A stretch of DNA of 64,000 nucleotides. Source: Phoma sp. XZ068. Lineage: Eukaryota > Ascomycota > Dothideomycetes > Pleosporales > Didymellaceae. Below the pieces are notes generated by a model. It had not been told where the DNA came from. It searched no databases and saw only the letters and a list, made by a program, of their open reading frames with translations. A program made the translations under genes and the position numbers. Where the stretch lies: the NCBI GenBank assembly GCA_004835665.1, contig RBKR01000011.1, forward strand, positions 868,001-932,000, given 5' to 3'. Shown piece by piece: positions 31,651-41,123 of the stretch (its first letter is position 1; every line of letters begins with the position of its first letter).

Positions 31651-33447
31651 ATGTTACCATCAAGAGTAGGCAGCGCCGCGAGACTGCGCTGTTCGTCGGC
31701 AGTACAGCTCGTGGCACGGGTCAGGAACCCTTTGGCGGCAGGAACAAGGCGCGTACAGCTTCGGCCACAGCCAAATCGCGTCGCGCTCTCACAATCACGT
31801 GCCATCCACGTTCAACCCAAGTCCTCAAGCCGAACATTGCTGAACACGACTCGCATATCCGGAAAGCATCAGCATGGGCCAAATACACAGATCTTGCAAT
31901 CGGCGTTCCCCAAGAAGACCTTTGCCTTCCTCGTTATCCTTACTGGCCTGGCATACTACTTTGTCGACGTACGGGATCTGGACTGGACCGACGATGTAAT
32001 GCACAGCTTTGAGAATGACCAGAGCACAGCCACACCACTCCAATTCTTTGCGAATAAGGATGAGCTTGACCATTTCATGCAACATCACATTCCGGACCCC
32101 AGTCAGCCACTGAAGAGCCCACAAGTCGCGCAGTTCTTTAGCGACTACTTCGACAAACTCGCCGGCGGATGGAAGCTGACTGAGAAGGACGCACTTGAGG
32201 AGAATATCCCAGTCACGCACGGCTGTCGATTCAAGAGCAATGAGCCTTGTGAAGACTACTTCGCCTTCGGCACGTCTCCCGGCCCTGGACAGCAGCCCTG
32301 GAACTACTGGAGTATCATGGACGGTCATGCTGGGCGACACACAGCATTCTTACTTCAATGGACACTTATCCCGTCTCTGTCGAGTGCCTTGCTCACGCTC
32401 CCCGCGCACTCATCCCCATTTGAAATCGAATCGACCATGAAAAACACCTTCCTCCGCGTCGATCAGCAGATCATGGACAGCGCCCGCACAGCAGCAAACT
32501 GGTTCCCCGCAGGCAACGCCGCTGCCATCGCAGCCCTCACCCCCGCCTTCTCCGGCTCCTGCGCCCTCCTTGCAGCATTCGACCCGTCCTCGTCCACCCT
32601 CCGCGTAGCATGTACAGGCGACTCGCGCGCCGTCCTCGGCCGCTGGGACCCCTCCTCCCAATCCTACACCAGCATCCCCCTCTCCGAAGACCAAACCGGC
32701 TTCAACCCAAAGGAAGTCGCTCGACTCGCCGAAGCCCACCCCGACGAACCCGACATCATCGACCCCAAATCCGGCCGACTAATGGGGCTGGCAGTAACCC
32801 GAGCCTTCGGCGACCACCGCTGGAAATGGGACACCTCATTTATCAAAACCGTGCAAGCCAAATTCTGGGGCACCTCCCCCCGCCCACACAACAAAACACC
32901 ACCGTACCTAACCGCCGAGCCGGAAATCACCGAAACAAACATCATCCGCACGGACAAGACCTCCCGTGAAAAAAGCGACTTCATGATCATGGCGTCCGAC
33001 GGCCTCTGGGACCGCATCAGCAGCGCCCACGCCGTGGAATGCGTCCAGCGCTGGCTCGAGGCGCGAGACCGCGGGCAGGGCTCTGTGCGGCAAGACCCGC
33101 AGCTCCAATCTACTGCGTCGCAGTTTAGTACGCCGATGGTCGAGGACGCGGGGATGACGTATAATGTCGAGACTGGGGAGCAGATTGAGTGGAAGGCTAC
33201 GCCTGAGTATTTCGCGATTGAGGATGAGAATGCGGCGGTTTGTCTTGCGCGGAATGCGATGGGTGGGTCGAGGAGGGCGTTGTTTATGGGGGTTTTGAGT
33301 GTGCCGCCGCCGATGGGGAGGTATGCTGTTGATGATACGACTGTTATGGTTGTTTTCTTTGATAAGCTGGATAAGGAGAGTGTGGGGAAGGCGGTGGGAG
33401 CGACCGCGACGGGGGAGAAGAAGAAGAGTTGGTGGAAGCCTTGGTGA
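31651..33447 (+). CDS. Mitochondrial PP2C-type phosphatase (pyruvate dehydrogenase phosphatase-like)
   Basis: Single exon of 598 residues; ATG 31651 starts an Arg/Ser/Ala-rich, acid-free leader of about 85 residues, a typical mitochondrial presequence. A hydrophobic segment (TFAFLVILTGLAYYFVDV) follows, suggesting an inner-membrane anchor. The PP2C core shows EDYFAFG, WSIMDGHAGRHTA (metal-binding DGH), ACTGDSRAVLG and the C-terminal ASDGLWDRISS with its metal-binding Asp. These manganese/magnesium Ser/Thr phosphatases in mitochondria include Ptc5-type enzymes that activate pyruvate dehydrogenase by removing phosphate from E1-alpha; that role is inferred. The central part of the gene is strongly C-rich in third positions and the last 300 bp switches to G/T-ending codons, an odd codon-use change within one exon. 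Confidence 0.9.
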   Translation: MLPSRVGSAARLRCSSAVQLVARVRNPLAAGTRRVQLRPQPNRVALSQSRAIHVQPKSSSRTLLNTTRISGKHQHGPNTQILQSAFPKKTFAFLVILTGLAYYFVDVRDLDWTDDVMHSFENDQSTATPLQFFANKDELDHFMQHHIPDPSQPLKSPQVAQFFSDYFDKLAGGWKLTEKDALEENIPVTHGCRFKSNEPCEDYFAFGTSPGPGQQPWNYWSIMDGHAGRHTAFLLQWTLIPSLSSALLTLPAHSSPFEIESTMKNTFLRVDQQIMDSARTAANWFPAGNAAAIAALTPAFSGSCALLAAFDPSSSTLRVACTGDSRAVLGRWDPSSQSYTSIPLSEDQTGFNPKEVARLAEAHPDEPDIIDPKSGRLMGLAVTRAFGDHRWKWDTSFIKTVQAKFWGTSPRPHNKTPPYLTAEPEITETNIIRTDKTSREKSDFMIMASDGLWDRISSAHAVECVQRWLEARDRGQGSVRQDPQLQSTASQFSTPMVEDAGMTYNVETGEQIEWKATPEYFAIEDENAAVCLARNAMGGSRRALFMGVLSVPPPMGRYAVDDTTVMVVFFDKLDKESVGKAVGATATGEKKKSWWKPW

Positions 33448-33723
33448 GGTAGTGAGTGCATAACCAAACCTTCTGGTGTGAGCTGGGACTCGGAAAGCAG
33501 GCCGGTTTTGTAACATCGCGCACCTTGGATTGGTACTGCATAGCAACCAACATGCAGAAGATGAATCGATTCATGAGTTGAGTGTCGATGATACTGTATC
33601 AGTAGAGCTGTTTCGCCCAACCACTATCTACACGAAGGGCACCACAAACATTCCCCACCATTGCAACTCCATAGCGCTCAGATCGCCTCCTATGAACGCC
33701 AAATGTTGTATGCAAATGCACCC

Positions 33724-34008
33724 TCATCGCATCTCGCACCAGTCCGAACCAAGCAGCTTCCTCAGTGCCATCAGCGCTTTGATCTCCTCCATGTTCTCCT
33801 CAATGCTAGTGTATTGATCCAAGTGAAGGCCCCCACAAGGGAGCAAGGTATAATCTTCCTGCTCATCGAGTAGCTTCGCGGTGGACTCAAGACGCATTCC
33901 ATGCCAGGCGTTTAGCCCTAAACTCCAATTCCTTGATATGGCAGCCATGGCCTTTAATGCCGCCCTAACGTCATATTTGTCGCGGATTTTCCGAACCACG
34001 GAGCGCAT
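33724..34008 (-). CDS. Possible small protein or alternative last exon of the Gid1 gene
   Basis: A 94-codon ATG-initiated frame just downstream of the Gid1 stop, in the otherwise empty 33448-34056 interval. It has protein-like composition (KAMAAISRNWSLGLNAWHG; IEENMEEIKALMALRKLLG) but no domain I know. A CTATAG acceptor directly precedes it at 34012-34013, and a GTACGC donor at 34080 inside the last Gid1 exon would join it in phase 0. It could therefore be an alternative C-terminus rather than its own gene, or simply chance. Confidence 0.3.
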   Translation of the reverse strand: MRSVVRKIRDKYDVRAALKAMAAISRNWSLGLNAWHGMRLESTAKLLDEQEDYTLLPCGGLHLDQYTSIEENMEEIKALMALRKLLGSDWCEMR

Positions 34009-34056
34009 TTCCTATAGGCTCAACAATGGCATGGCTAAGGCAGGACTAGCAGCGTC

Positions 34057-36251
34057 CTACTGCAGAAAGTCCTTGCGTACATTGATAAATGCGCCTGGGC
34101 CGCCATCGTCGGCGAGTTCGGTGACAAGGGCTTCAGTTTGCTGGACGAGGCGCTCGACGGCTGCTAAGCTGGATTTGCCGAGGCTGACTATGGTGATGTC
34201 AGTAAATGCTCAAAAGTGAAAGCGTACACGGAAAGAAGTGTTTGGACGTACCTAAGATAGCGCTGTTCAGCTCCTCAGCCACCGGCACCCGCCCGTCAAT
34301 CTCCAACAATGGTGCCAGAGTGCTCTCCTTCGCATTTTCGTATGCTATCAAAGCAAAGGTGTCTTTCAGAGCTTGCTTGACTTCTCTCCTCGGATCGTTC
34401 GCAAACTCCGCACCTAGTTCCTGGCCGTAGGCGATCGTATTGGCGGTCAGCTGTTGCAGTTTGGCTTGTTTGTCTTCAAGGTCATCTTCATCGTCGAGAT
34501 CGTCTAGACTGGGCGTGGGGTTGTTAACGCCGAACTGTTCGTCAAGCTCCATTTGGAAGTCGTAATCGTCAGTGGCTGCCGAGTTACGCTTATTCGGATG
34601 GGATGCAGCAGAGCGCTTTGACGTATGTGTAGATTGGCACTGTGTGTTGAGCTCGTTGCAGTCTCGGATCATTTCGATGAATTTTCGGCAGCGTAACTTG
34701 AAGTAAATGTTCTCGTTGTCGCGGAGCACTGACGGGTAGTACGCTTGGGTATGCTTGAGGGCCTTGTCAATGTCGCCTTCGAGAATGGCTGCACGTATTT
34801 CTGCACTGGTCAGCATTTGTAAGCAAACATGAGTTGACTGCACTCACTTTGTCGGTTCAGTGCATCCATGTCCTCGACTGCTTCTTGGTACGGTATTGTT
34901 GCATCGTCGTCGTTGGCGAGTGCTCGTGCTTCGTCTACAATCTCTTCGGCAAACGCTTGCGCAGTGTCAACGTAACCGTCGTGAGCCAGATACTGACTTA
35001 TCAGCCGGTGAATGAATTGGGTCTCATCAGGGGCGGACGCAGCGCTGGGTGTGAAAACTGTCTGGTTGATCTCCTCTTGGATGGCTGCCTTTTCATCTTG
35101 CACCATCTTGTCGATATCGAATGCAAAGGGTTCCTGACCGAAGTTTGCCCTCAGTGTTTCGCCAGGTTTCTTCATGCCAATTGTGGGATAGTATGGCATA
35201 TTAGGCTTCAAGTCCCGGAAAGCGGTACCTGGACTGGTGAGCAAAGTGTACTTGTAGAGGTGTGACAATATCCATACCTAGCATGTGACCGTTCTTAGTG
35301 AAGAATGCTATATTGGTGCGGAAGTTGATGCCACACCCGATTACATCAAGTGTGCCAAACTTGGGACCATAGTTCTTTCCTGATGTTGTGTTGTTGAAGA
35401 TTTGCCCATCATCGCCGTGATACGCAAAGGAGTCCGGCTCCCAGCCTGGTATCCTGCTTAAAGCGACCTTGGGTCCTGAAAATCCGACACCGATCATCCT
35501 CCTGTGGTGACTGTTAGTATGCGTTCTCCTAATTTGCAGGGATGTCATACCCATCCTTTCCCTTGGAGACCACCGTCACTTCGTAGTAGTATATACCGCA
35601 TTGTCGGGGCATGGGGCAATCCGCGCGCACCGATGCCGCCTCGTCATGTGTCTTCTGCGTCCCCGAGAACTTGGCCTGTCTGCCTCCGTCCTCGATATCA
35701 AGCTGCGGAAACTTGTCGCTCTCATTCCACTTGGTCGGCCAGGGCGAGACTGGCTCGTCGACGAAGACAGGCGCTCTCTCGATGACCTCATGAGTTAGAC
35801 CTCGGTGCGAACCAGCCATCTTGTGAAGGTTGACGCTGCTCGAGCTAGTCGATAGCGATCCAGCATTCGAGGAGTGTGTTGACCTGTACTCGCGCTGCGC
35901 CGCTATCTTCGCCTTGTGTGCCTCCTGCAGCTTCTCGGCGTGCTTCGATCCGCGCAGATAGGACGGTACAAAGAACGGCGGTATGTCCTGCGCGCCTCCT
36001 CCCAACCCTTGCCAGTGCCCGGTTTGGCTGGAATAGGACGGCAATGCTCCGCCCCTTCCCCAGCTTGTAGACATGCTGTTATGGTGACCGTCGGCGTCGA
36101 TGGAACGTGGGTGGCGGTGCTGGCTTGTCGTGTGAGGGGTCGAGCCGCTGTTGATGAGGTGCGAGAAAGCTCCAGAACGGGTAGGCGCGGCGTTTGCGGG
36201 GCTGCTTCCTGTGTTGCCAGACAAGGCGGCTGCATAGCTGCTTCTCCGCAT
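34057..36251 (-). CDS. GID E3 ligase subunit Gid1/Vid30 (RanBPM-like; SPRY-LisH-CTLH-CRA)
   Basis: Five exons: 36251-35551, 35501-35278, 35228-34848, 34800-34252, 34187-34057 (661 residues), introns of 49, 49, 47 and 64 bp, all phase-consistent. The start MRRSSYAAALSG is the last ATG before the conserved region; an upstream exon cannot be excluded because the frame is open further. After a disordered N-terminus come the SPRY domain (YYYEVTVVSKGKDG-RMIGVGFSG, SFAYHGDDGQIF, GCGINFRTNIAFFTKNG), LisH near residue 377 (FIHRLISQYLAHDGYVDTAQAF), CTLH (IRAAILEGDIDKALKHTQ) and a CRA domain. The end, PGAFINVRKDFLQ, aligns with the end of human RanBP9/10. The GID/CTLH complex ubiquitinates gluconeogenic enzymes; Gid1 is its scaffold. 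Confidence 0.92.
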
Positions 36252-36986
36252 CGTGTCGTGGTGTCTCAGGGTCCTACAGGACGGGCCAGCAGCTGCGCTA
36301 TCGGTTGGAGTGATTGCAGGTGCGGCTATAGCCGGATGACGTTGTGCAGGACGGTTGTTCCGACGAAGACGCAACCGCTGGAGCTTGCAGGTAGGCAAAC
36401 GGGTTGTGTTGCGCGTGGAAACGCGAGCTGTGGGGAGTGCGGACCGTGGCGCGGTGGACCAGGTGCGGTGGATGGAACGTCGTGGAGTAGTGCCAGACGT
36501 GGTTACGGCCGATTCACCGGCAATTCGTGACTGCAAACGCACACATGCTCTAGGCCAAAACAAACGGGGTGAGAAGCCTGAGAGCTGTTTGTTGGAGGGT
36601 TGCGGAGCGAGGGTACGCTCGGCGAGGTAGATCGCGGGGGAGATGGGTCGATAGCGCACCCATGCACGCCAAGTCACAAGCTCAACACTGATGATGAATG
36701 CTTCTATGGCAATGATGCATTCGATCGTGACTGCAGGTATTACTATACAAATCCATAAATCTTCCCATGACTGCACAGCTAGATGCATGGTATCGCCCTG
36801 ACGCCAGACCTGTAGTCAAGCACGTCACGCCACAGGAACAAAGTGTCCCTCCTATGCCATATCCAAACGCCGTTGGAAGACGATCCCTTTTGGTATACCC
36901 ACAATGCGCTCAGTGAACGCCAAAACATGCTAATAAAACACAATGTGGAAAACACGTCACAAAGAAAAACGAAAAGGAGCTGTGTA
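36252..36986. other. Region upstream of Gid1 and downstream of the Ies4-like gene
   Basis: 735 bp. The Gid1 frame stays open to about 36785 without ATG starts that look natural; a second frame encodes HNPFAYLQAPAV near 36380, which looks protein-like and might belong to an unrecognised first exon. The left-hand stop-flank of the Ies4-like gene is AT-richer. Nothing certain. Confidence 0.35.
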
Positions 36987-37793
36987 CTAGACAGCAGGCA
37001 TGGGGGCTGGCGAGCTGTTGAGGCCCTCCATGAGCGGAGGCAGCGGTGTTGCGGCGTCTCCGTTGAGGGCGCTCTTCTCGCTGACAGCGCTGCTCTCGTC
37101 TTTGACTTTGGTGTCGCTGGAGCCAGTTGAGTCGCTCTTGACGTCTTCTGAGAAGGCTGAGCTGCGCGTGGGTGCCTTCCACGAGGGGACATCCCAGACG
37201 ACACCAGTGAAGCTCCGCAGCTTGAAGCCCTTCTTCTCCCACTTGCGGCATTTGAACTTGCCGGTTCGGTCAAGGGCGCGCAAGCCGGCGTTGATGGCAC
37301 CCTGGTTGGCCTTGGGGCCGAGCTTCTGGAGAGGGTTGGGGCCGGCGAAGGGCGTCTTGTTGTTGGGGTCGTTGACCATGTCACCGCTGTTGATGATTAG
37401 CATGAAAGGCGTGATGAGGCTGGGATGGACATACAGCTTTCGCTTCTTTGGCCCGGGCTTGCCGCGGGGCCTTGGTGTGCTGGCGCCGCCATCGATGGCA
37501 GCAGCGCTGCGCTTGGTGCCGGCCTTCGGCGCTGGCACCTTGCGCTTGCTTCCTGGCGCTGATGCCGGCGGTGCGAGCGACGACGGCGTGCTGGCCTCGT
37601 TGGCGGCGGGCGTGTCGACGGGCGTGTCGGCGGCAGTGGAGTCGAGCATCTGGGGCGCAGGCGAGGCTTCCGGCGTCGACGCTGGCTTGGATGCCGGCGA
37701 TGGCTGCGCGGGTGCGTCGTGGGGAAACTGCGCAAGTGCCTTGGGCGAGAGCTTGAGGACAGCAGTCAGGGTCTTGGGCGACTTGGTGGACAT
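36987..37793 (-). CDS. INO80 complex subunit Ies4-like protein
   Basis: Open frame of 268 residues starting MSTKSPKTLTAVLKLSPKAL. The N-terminal half is Pro/Ala/Ser-rich with a basic patch (RPRGKPGPKKRK). The conserved C-terminal core reads KLGPKANQGAINAGLRALDRTGKFCRKW-like and KLRSFTGVVWDVPSWK, the signature I associate with the Ies4 (formerly DUF1711) family of the INO80 chromatin remodeller. A 48-nt segment at 37387-37434 is a complete intron (GTATGT donor, GCTAAT branch word, CAG acceptor) without stop codons and with length divisible by three. Splicing gives 252 residues joining KKRKL to GDMVNDP and is the likelier mature form. Nuclear. Confidence 0.78.
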   Translation of the reverse strand: MSTKSPKTLTAVLKLSPKALAQFPHDAPAQPSPASKPASTPEASPAPQMLDSTAADTPVDTPAANEASTPSSLAPPASAPGSKRKVPAPKAGTKRSAAAIDGGASTPRPRGKPGPKKRKLYVHPSLITPFMLIINSGDMVNDPNNKTPFAGPNPLQKLGPKANQGAINAGLRALDRTGKFKCRKWEKKGFKLRSFTGVVWDVPSWKAPTRSSAFSEDVKSDSTGSSDTKVKDESSAVSEKSALNGDAATPLPPLMEGLNSSPAPMPAV

Positions 37794-40496
37794 TTTCGCA
37801 GGCAGGCTGGCCGGCGACGTGATGCCGCGACGGTGTGGTGATGGGCGCCGACGGCGGTGATGGTGCAGCGTGGTGGGTGCAGGCGGCGGTGAGTGACGGG
37901 CAGAGGGCTGGTGGTGGGCGTGGCGTGGTGGGCGCGAGTCTTGTAGTCAGCGTGGTCTGGGGTTGGCCGGTACGCTTGCAGGTCTTGCACGTCGGCCTGG
38001 CGGGCGTGTGTGAGTGCGCGGCGGCGAGCCTTCAGGGCGAGTGCCTATCGTCGCGCAGGTGATGCAAAGCGACGGCGACGGGGATGCAGCGCTGGGAATG
38101 GGGGAGCAGAGGGAGCAGGGCCGGTGGTGCTGGCCGGAGCTGCGCGGCGCCCTCCCCCTTGAATCTGGGTGTGCTCATTTGGCGCGGCATCGTCGCTAAA
38201 ACAGCTTTCGTCGAGTATGCCCCAGGTCCGCGCACGTCGAGGGAGGTGAGAAGACAGCCTGCGCGCTAACCGCATGTGGCAGCGTCGCCTCACCTTTCCA
38301 TGCCATCGTGCCCTCGAGCAGCACGTCTTCAGTGTAATTCTCCCATCTGCACTGCGCATCTGCGCAGTGCGAGCCTGCGGCAGTGTTGGCGTTCTGCTGC
38401 TGAAGAGGCCCGTGTCATCTCGCACATCGCGTGCGTTTCCTAGCCGCTCGTCCACACATTCCTTCTTTGATTATCGGGAGCTTCATCCCTCCTCAGCTAG
38501 CTAGAGGTTGGGCCCGGCCGCTCACAGAACACCAACCTGAACCAACACGAACCTGCACCGCCTGCACACTGCCTGCACCGCTGCTCCCGCGGCTTTTCGT
38601 TCAGCTGCGTGCATCGTCTTGCTAACCGTCGCTTTCTGGTGCCTGCCATCTAACATGATCGGCCGCTGCTCGTCGTGTCACGCTGGAGGCCGTGGATGAC
38701 CAACGCAGCCCGTCGAGCTCGGTTTTCCCTGCCCCTCTCTACGCCTCTCGCCGCGGACGACGGCCCTTTGATTAGTGGCACCATGACTTGAAAACCTGGA
38801 TCCTTTTCTCTGCCTCTTGGCCGCAACCGTCCCGAAACTCGGGACGCGGTCGTCTGGATTTGTTGTTGGCTTCAGCAGCGCACCAATCTGACCGCCGCCT
38901 CGTCTCCACACACGACTTCCCTGCAACCGCAGCCGTGTCGCCGTGAAAACTCGGAGAAACCAGCACAACAGCTGGTCCAGAGTCGCGGCACCGCCGGCAA
39001 TGTCCAAACTCGATGCTGCCACGCGTCGAACAGACCAAACCCCCGCGCCGTCACACGCTCCATCCAGATCAATGCACATTTCAACATCACCGCCATCAAC
39101 GTTTACCCATCTCGAAACTCGACGTGTATGTTTGCTGCGCGTTGATCGACACCAGTCTAGGATCCCATCATGCAGTACGAGTCGCACAATATGCAGCCGT
39201 CACCCTCATCTCATTCAACAACGTCTCGTAGATTCAGCACCGTACCCATTGCTCTATTCGTATCGTGTTCACTTTTATCGAAACTTCACTCTATCGAAAC
39301 CCTTCGCCAACTCCTTAAGCATCATAAATTGTGGTAATGTACATCTTGCGCGACCGAGTCCAAACCGCATAGTGTGAAGGGTAAGGTGGCCTCAAAGGTA
39401 TCCTTGGACTATCACGTAGTAGAACGTCACACAGGAACGGGTGATCGACGAAGTTTTGTTGTTACTGCAAACACCGCTGTATAGACCATGCCTATGACTA
39501 CACGAACCCCCATCTCTTCAAATCCAACCCCTACCAGCCATTTGCCGCCCTGTCGCAGACGCATTTTTACGCTCTACAACGATATAAGCCTTAGCAGACG
39601 ACTGCTAGGACTTGTCAGAGTTCTTGAACGAGTCAATTGACACGCTTTACCTCGTGGATCCCGCGAGACGCTGCACTGCTGCACCCCGGATGAACTTGAA
39701 CTTGTTACCATGAGGTGCGCGAAGGCTATTCCTCGATTTGATGTTGACTGTCAGTCAACAATAGACCAAGGAAGCTTCGTGACTATCGTTCGTTGGAGTT
39801 GGGCCTCAAGTCAGATACCACACATGAGCAACGAAGGACCTCCAAGACTATGGGAGAGCGCACGGCGTGTTTGTCCGAGCGCTGCCTCGCCATCGCCTTT
39901 ATGTGACTTGCTGTATGAAGCAGTTAATCGCAGCCACCTTTAGCATGACAATTGCGCTTTCCCATCATGACACAATCTGTGAGGCTTCAGAAGTGTTTGT
40001 CAGCGTACACACCGAACTACCTCTTGGGTAAGCGATAGTGCAACTTCAGAAACTGCCCGTAGAACGTGCTTCTACCACAAACGACACCGCTGTAAGATCA
40101 GCAGACAAGGCGGACTCCAAGTCCTAAATTGTAGCCTTGCCTCACTGCCGCAGGCCGGCAGGAGCCGCACCCAAAAAGCGGAAGCCTGTCAGCCTGGCGT
40201 GCCTACCAGCACCCACCCAACCTAGCAAGAAGAAGCCACCTCAAGCGAAAACCACCCGCATCATCGTCCAAATTCTCCAGTCATTCAGGTTTGGGAAAGT
40301 ACAAAGTACCCACATCAAGCGGGAATACTGCGGATACTCGTCTAAGAGAACCTCATACAGCATAGCCGCGGCATTACAGCCACACTCCTTCCCAATGCAG
40401 TCACCGCAGTGATGAGCTTCGCCCCGGTAGTAGGCTCACAATGTCAAACAACACCAATGCGCGGATGCGTCAGGCTGGATAGGTAGTCATTGTAGA
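37794..40496. other. Gene-poor region
   Basis: About 2.7 kb. Next to 37794 it is GC-rich promoter of the Ies4-like gene with G/T-rich tracts on the plus strand. The longest frame (38678-39187, minus) is Arg/Gly-rich without known domain. From about 38500 to 39350 the plus strand is CT-rich, as in long fungal 5'UTRs or untranslated transcripts. No RNA gene or repeat family recognised. Confidence 0.4.
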
Positions 40497-40504
40497 TATA
40501 TAAA
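40497..40504 (+). promoter_or_regulatory. TATA box of the Gly-rich acylation-site protein gene
   Basis: TATATAAA about 145 bp before the ATG at 40648, followed by a CT-rich leader that includes the CATCT repeat; a typical strong fungal promoter layout. Confidence 0.6.
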
Positions 40505-40530
40505 TTATGAGGGTATCATTCAAGTCAATC

Positions 40531-40554
40531 CATCTCATCTCATCTCATCTCATC
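40531..40554 (+). repeat. CATCT pentanucleotide microsatellite in the 5'UTR
   Basis: Four perfect CATCT units and one CATCC variant between the TATA box and the start codon of the gene at 40648, within the presumed untranslated leader. Confidence 0.85.
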
Positions 40555-40647
40555 CACATCCATCTACACACCTCTCCAACTTGATTTCTAGAATCATCTC
40601 CATCTCTACAACACAAGTCTTTCAGACTCGCTGTCAAACAAGCCAAA

Positions 40648-41004
40648 ATGGGCTTCCTCTGCTTCGGCAAAAAGCGCAAGGCAAACATCCAAGCCAAACA
40701 ACCAGTGCAAATCATACCCCAGCTCCCCGCACCTTCAACCTCATCCATTGCGTCGAAGCAATCGGCTCCGCGCGCTTCCATCTTTGGTTCGGCCTACAAA
40801 GAGGTGCCGAAGTATGTGAGGGTTGATCCGCCAAAGTCGACTACTAGAGGTGGTGGCGGCGGGTATAGTGGGACTTCCGGCACGGCGTATACATCGAGCT
40901 ACAGTGGGGGCGGTGGTGGATATAGCGGTGGGGATGGGGGGTGCAGCAGTGGCGGGGATGGAGGAGGTGGTGGTGGTGGTGGTGATGGTGGAGGAGGATG
41001 TTGA
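40648..41004 (+). CDS. Small putative N-myristoylated/palmitoylated protein with Gly-Asp-Cys tail
   Basis: Single exon of 118 residues in CAAAATGG context. The N-terminus MGFLCFGKKRK combines a Gly at position 2, a Cys at 5 and a polybasic run, the classic dual-acylation plus electrostatic membrane anchor; the third-to-sixth residues are not a perfect N-myristoyl-transferase consensus, so this is a prediction. A short Pro/Ser/Lys middle (KYVRVDPPKS) follows, then Gly/Tyr/Ser repeats and the end GGDGGGGGGGGDGGGGC-stop. No known domain. The tail is close to that of the ZZ protein at 170-2143, although nothing else is shared. Likely membrane-associated; function unknown. A TATA box and CT-rich leader suggest good expression. 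Confidence 0.75.
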   Translation: MGFLCFGKKRKANIQAKQPVQIIPQLPAPSTSSIASKQSAPRASIFGSAYKEVPKYVRVDPPKSTTRGGGGGYSGTSGTAYTSSYSGGGGGYSGGDGGCSSGGDGGGGGGGGDGGGGC

Positions 41005-41123
41005 CTTGGGATTGCTCTGATGAAGGGATCTCCTGCGTTCGCCGGTGGTGGTTGTCAGGTAGTGCCTATAGACCGTAAATCGTTTCGTGTAATCAACGCC
41101 CGTATCATGTCATCCGTATTCGT

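Noticed and set aside
32664..33620. 318-codon minus-strand frame
   Set aside because: Lies opposite the PP2C catalytic domain; no domain of its own.
38678..39187. 169-codon minus-strand frame in the gene-poor interval
   Set aside because: Arg/Gly-rich with no domain, no splice structure and no promoter signal; probably chance in CT-rich DNA.
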